Shown here in pieces: positions 62,443-64,000 of a stretch of DNA of 64,000 nucleotides. Positions within the stretch are counted from its first letter, which is position 1, and every line of letters starts with the position of its first letter. The notes below the pieces were generated by a model. That model was not told the DNA's origin and searched no databases. It saw nothing but the letters and a program-made list of their open reading frames with translations. Source of the stretch: Rhizobium lentis (lineage in GTDB: Bacteria > Pseudomonadota > Alphaproteobacteria > Rhizobiales > Rhizobiaceae); NCBI RefSeq assembly GCF_014200175.1, contig NZ_JACHBD010000018.1, forward strand, positions 1 through 64,000. Reading direction: 5' to 3'. The translations under genes were made by a program, and so were the position numbers.

Positions 62443-63255
62443 ATGGACAGAATAGGATTGATCGCGGCCGTCGGCTGCCTAGCCGCACTCGTTTTTGCGA
62501 GCGGCGCCGATGCGCAGAGCATGACAAACAATGAGGTGAAGGGCACCAATATTTCCAGGAAGTGGCGTGGCACGCCCGGACTGGTGACAACCGGGCCCGA
62601 TGGCAAGGTCATTTTTCTCTTCGGCGAAACGCAGCCCTCTGTCGTCTGCTCGCCCCTGCAGGTCTGCGATATCGAACTCCAGGGCGGTGAAATCGTCCGC
62701 GATGTTCTTGTTGGGGACACTGTGCGATGGAAGGTGGAACCCGCTACCTCCGGCGCCACCGGAGGCCAGGCGATCCACCTGATCGTCAAGCCGTCGGAAG
62801 CAGGTCTCGTCACCTCTATGGTGGTCACAACGTCGCGGCGCACCTATCACATCCAGCTCAAGTCACATCCTAGCCAGTACATGGCCCGCATCGGCTTCGC
62901 ATATCCCGAGGATGTCTCGACGAAGCTTGCCGATATCAATTCACGGCTCGAGACCGGCGGCATCCCCGGCACGGCACCAGACAAGCTGAACTTCTCTTAC
63001 TCAGTGAGCGGGAGCGCGCCCTGGAAGCCGAAGCGGGTCTATTCCGACGGCACGAAAACTTACATCCAGTTTTCGAAGTCGATCTCAGGTCAGGATGCAC
63101 CGGTATTCTTCGTCGTCAGCGGCGGTCAGAACCGCATCGTGAACTACCGGATGAAGAACGACATGATGATCGTCGACTATGCCGTCGACAAGGCGATCCT
63201 CGTCTCCGGCGTGGGCTGGCGCAAGCAGAAGATCACCATTCGGCGGGGAGGCTGA
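62443..63255 (+). CDS. trbG: conjugal transfer protein TrbG (VirB9 type)
   Basis: This 270-residue secreted protein has a signal peptide (IGLIAAVGCLAALVFASGADA-QS) and the VirB9 two-part fold: GPDGKVIFLFGETQPSVVCS in the first half and PKRVYSDGTKTYIQFSKSIS in the second. It forms the outer-membrane core with TrbH and TrbI. The ATG at 62443 is close behind trbF. Confidence 0.94.
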   Translation: MDRIGLIAAVGCLAALVFASGADAQSMTNNEVKGTNISRKWRGTPGLVTTGPDGKVIFLFGETQPSVVCSPLQVCDIELQGGEIVRDVLVGDTVRWKVEPATSGATGGQAIHLIVKPSEAGLVTSMVVTTSRRTYHIQLKSHPSQYMARIGFAYPEDVSTKLADINSRLETGGIPGTAPDKLNFSYSVSGSAPWKPKRVYSDGTKTYIQFSKSISGQDAPVFFVVSGGQNRIVNYRMKNDMMIVDYAVDKAILVSGVGWRKQKITIRRGG

Positions 63256-63258
63256 GCC

Positions 63259-63696
63259 ATGCGCAAGCATCTCGTTGTCTTCATCATCGCCAGCTTTCTC
63301 ACCGGATGCCAAACGGCTGAGGATGGATTGGACCCTAACTCAGACGCCGCGCCGGTGTCCGGGCCCGCCGCAAGTGCCATCGCCGGCGACATGGCAAGCC
63401 GGCTTGCCGAGCAGATCGGCCCCGCGAGCTCGACGACAATCAAGATGGAAAAGGACACATCGGATTTTGCGACGGCACTCGAGGCCGCACTGAAAGGATG
63501 GGGTTACACGGTCATCACCGACGGAAAGCTCGGAAAGGACGTGAAACCGGTCGAACTCGCGTACTCGATTGATGGCGCTGACGGGCAGGTGCTTGCGAGG
63601 CTCTCAACGCCTTCAATCGCCCTTGGCCGGGCATATACCGCAACGCCAAGTGGCGCCACGCCGGCGAGCCCGCTGTCAATCATGCAGCGCAATTGA
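63259..63696 (+). CDS. trbH: conjugal transfer lipoprotein TrbH (VirB7-like role)
   Basis: The 145-residue protein has a lipoprotein signal with lipobox LTGC at residues 14-17 (Cys17 lipidated). The mature part has DFATALEAALKGWGYTVITD. TrbH anchors the outer-membrane core complex. The ATG at 63259 is 3 bases after the trbG stop. Confidence 0.92.
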   Translation: MRKHLVVFIIASFLTGCQTAEDGLDPNSDAAPVSGPAASAIAGDMASRLAEQIGPASSTTIKMEKDTSDFATALEAALKGWGYTVITDGKLGKDVKPVELAYSIDGADGQVLARLSTPSIALGRAYTATPSGATPASPLSIMQRN

Positions 63697-63707
63697 GGGA
63701 GGCAAGC

Positions 63708-64000
63708 ATGGTTCAGTCCCTCCAGCTTGGTGCGCCTAATCAGGCCGACGATCAAAAGGGTATGCGCCGCCTCAACCGCCTGCCGATCATCATCGCCATT
63801 GTGATCATCGCGCTGTTTGTCGGGGTCGTTGTGATCGGCCTGTCGTGGCGCGGCCTCCCGTTCAACCGCGGCGATGATATCGACAGCGCCTCGAATACGC
63901 CGGCAACGAACTTCGGCGATCAGCTCAAGCGCGGCATCACCGACGGCATCATTGGCGAGCCGGTTGAGCGTGAGTCCTTCCAGCCAACCCCCGCCGTCGA
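63708..64000 (+). CDS. trbI: conjugal transfer protein TrbI (VirB10 type), partial
   Basis: Only the first 97 codons are in the window. They show a cytoplasmic N-terminus (VQSLQLGAPNQADDQKG), one membrane helix (LPIIIAIVIIALFVGVVVIG) and the start of a Pro/Thr-containing linker, as in TrbI/VirB10 proteins that span both membranes. The ATG at 63708 has GAGGGAGG upstream. The gene continues past the right edge. Confidence 0.92.
   Translation, partial: MVQSLQLGAPNQADDQKGMRRLNRLPIIIAIVIIALFVGVVVIGLSWRGLPFNRGDDIDSASNTPATNFGDQLKRGITDGIIGEPVERESFQPTPAV

Overview
This window is part of a large low-copy plasmid or chromid from an alphaproteobacterium of the Hyphomicrobiales (Rhizobium, Agrobacterium or Ochrobactrum type). 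The evidence is a complete repABC replication/partition operon with parS-like sites and a likely antisense RNA, facing a LuxI-type traI gene and a Ti-plasmid-type trb operon (trbB-C-D-E-J-K-L-F-G-H and the start of trbI). A DUF1612 protein and a tyrosine integrase of the kind found on rhizobial plasmids agree. No host can be named from sequence alone, and no rRNA, tRNA or CRISPR array was seen.

Region 1 (1-22175) is a catabolic island next to the right end of an IS66-family element. A minus-strand operon (11154 to 2031) carries a branched-chain-type ABC binding protein, a crotonase-fold protein, an atypical SDR, an acyl-CoA ligase, an iron alcohol dehydrogenase, a hotdog thioesterase, a semialdehyde dehydrogenase, an adenylate kinase and an XdhC-type protein. 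Plus-strand operons carry the matching ABC ATPases and permeases (livG-F-H-M type) and a molybdenum hydroxylase (coxM-S-L type) with an embedded AttM/BlcC-like lactonase. CoxG, a MocA-like cytidylyltransferase and a double HxlR regulator complete the set. Three divergent intergenic regions carry the same 17-base motif, which suggests one regulon. Lactonase, Fe-ADH and semialdehyde dehydrogenase match the three functions of the Agrobacterium blcABC (attKLM) pathway, but the true substrate is unknown.

Region 2 (22176-28100) has a frameshifted methyl-accepting chemotaxis protein and a TRAP transporter (fused DctQM plus DctP). Similar inverted repeats lie upstream of both.

Region 3 (28379-50632) is a dense defence and mobility island. 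It holds a frameshifted Type ISP/IIG-like restriction-modification gene, a three-Cys-motif/TcmP pair, and a complete type III CBASS (NucC, CD-NTase, two HORMA proteins, TRIP13 ATPase) headed by a DUF2188 gene. Divergent from the CBASS is a CapH/CapP-like regulator and protease pair with a third unknown gene. Next come DarT/DarG, DUF1612, a tyrosine integrase with a loxP-like palindrome, an OLD-family ATPase/TOPRIM protein, an unrecognised 564-residue protein with a nuclease-like C-terminus, a second PD-(D/E)xK-like protein and a DUF3800 protein.

Region 4 (50719-64000) is the plasmid backbone. It consists of repABC on the minus strand, a lux-box-like palindrome between repA and traI, and the trb mating-pair-formation operon running off the right edge. 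No traR or traM lies in the window.
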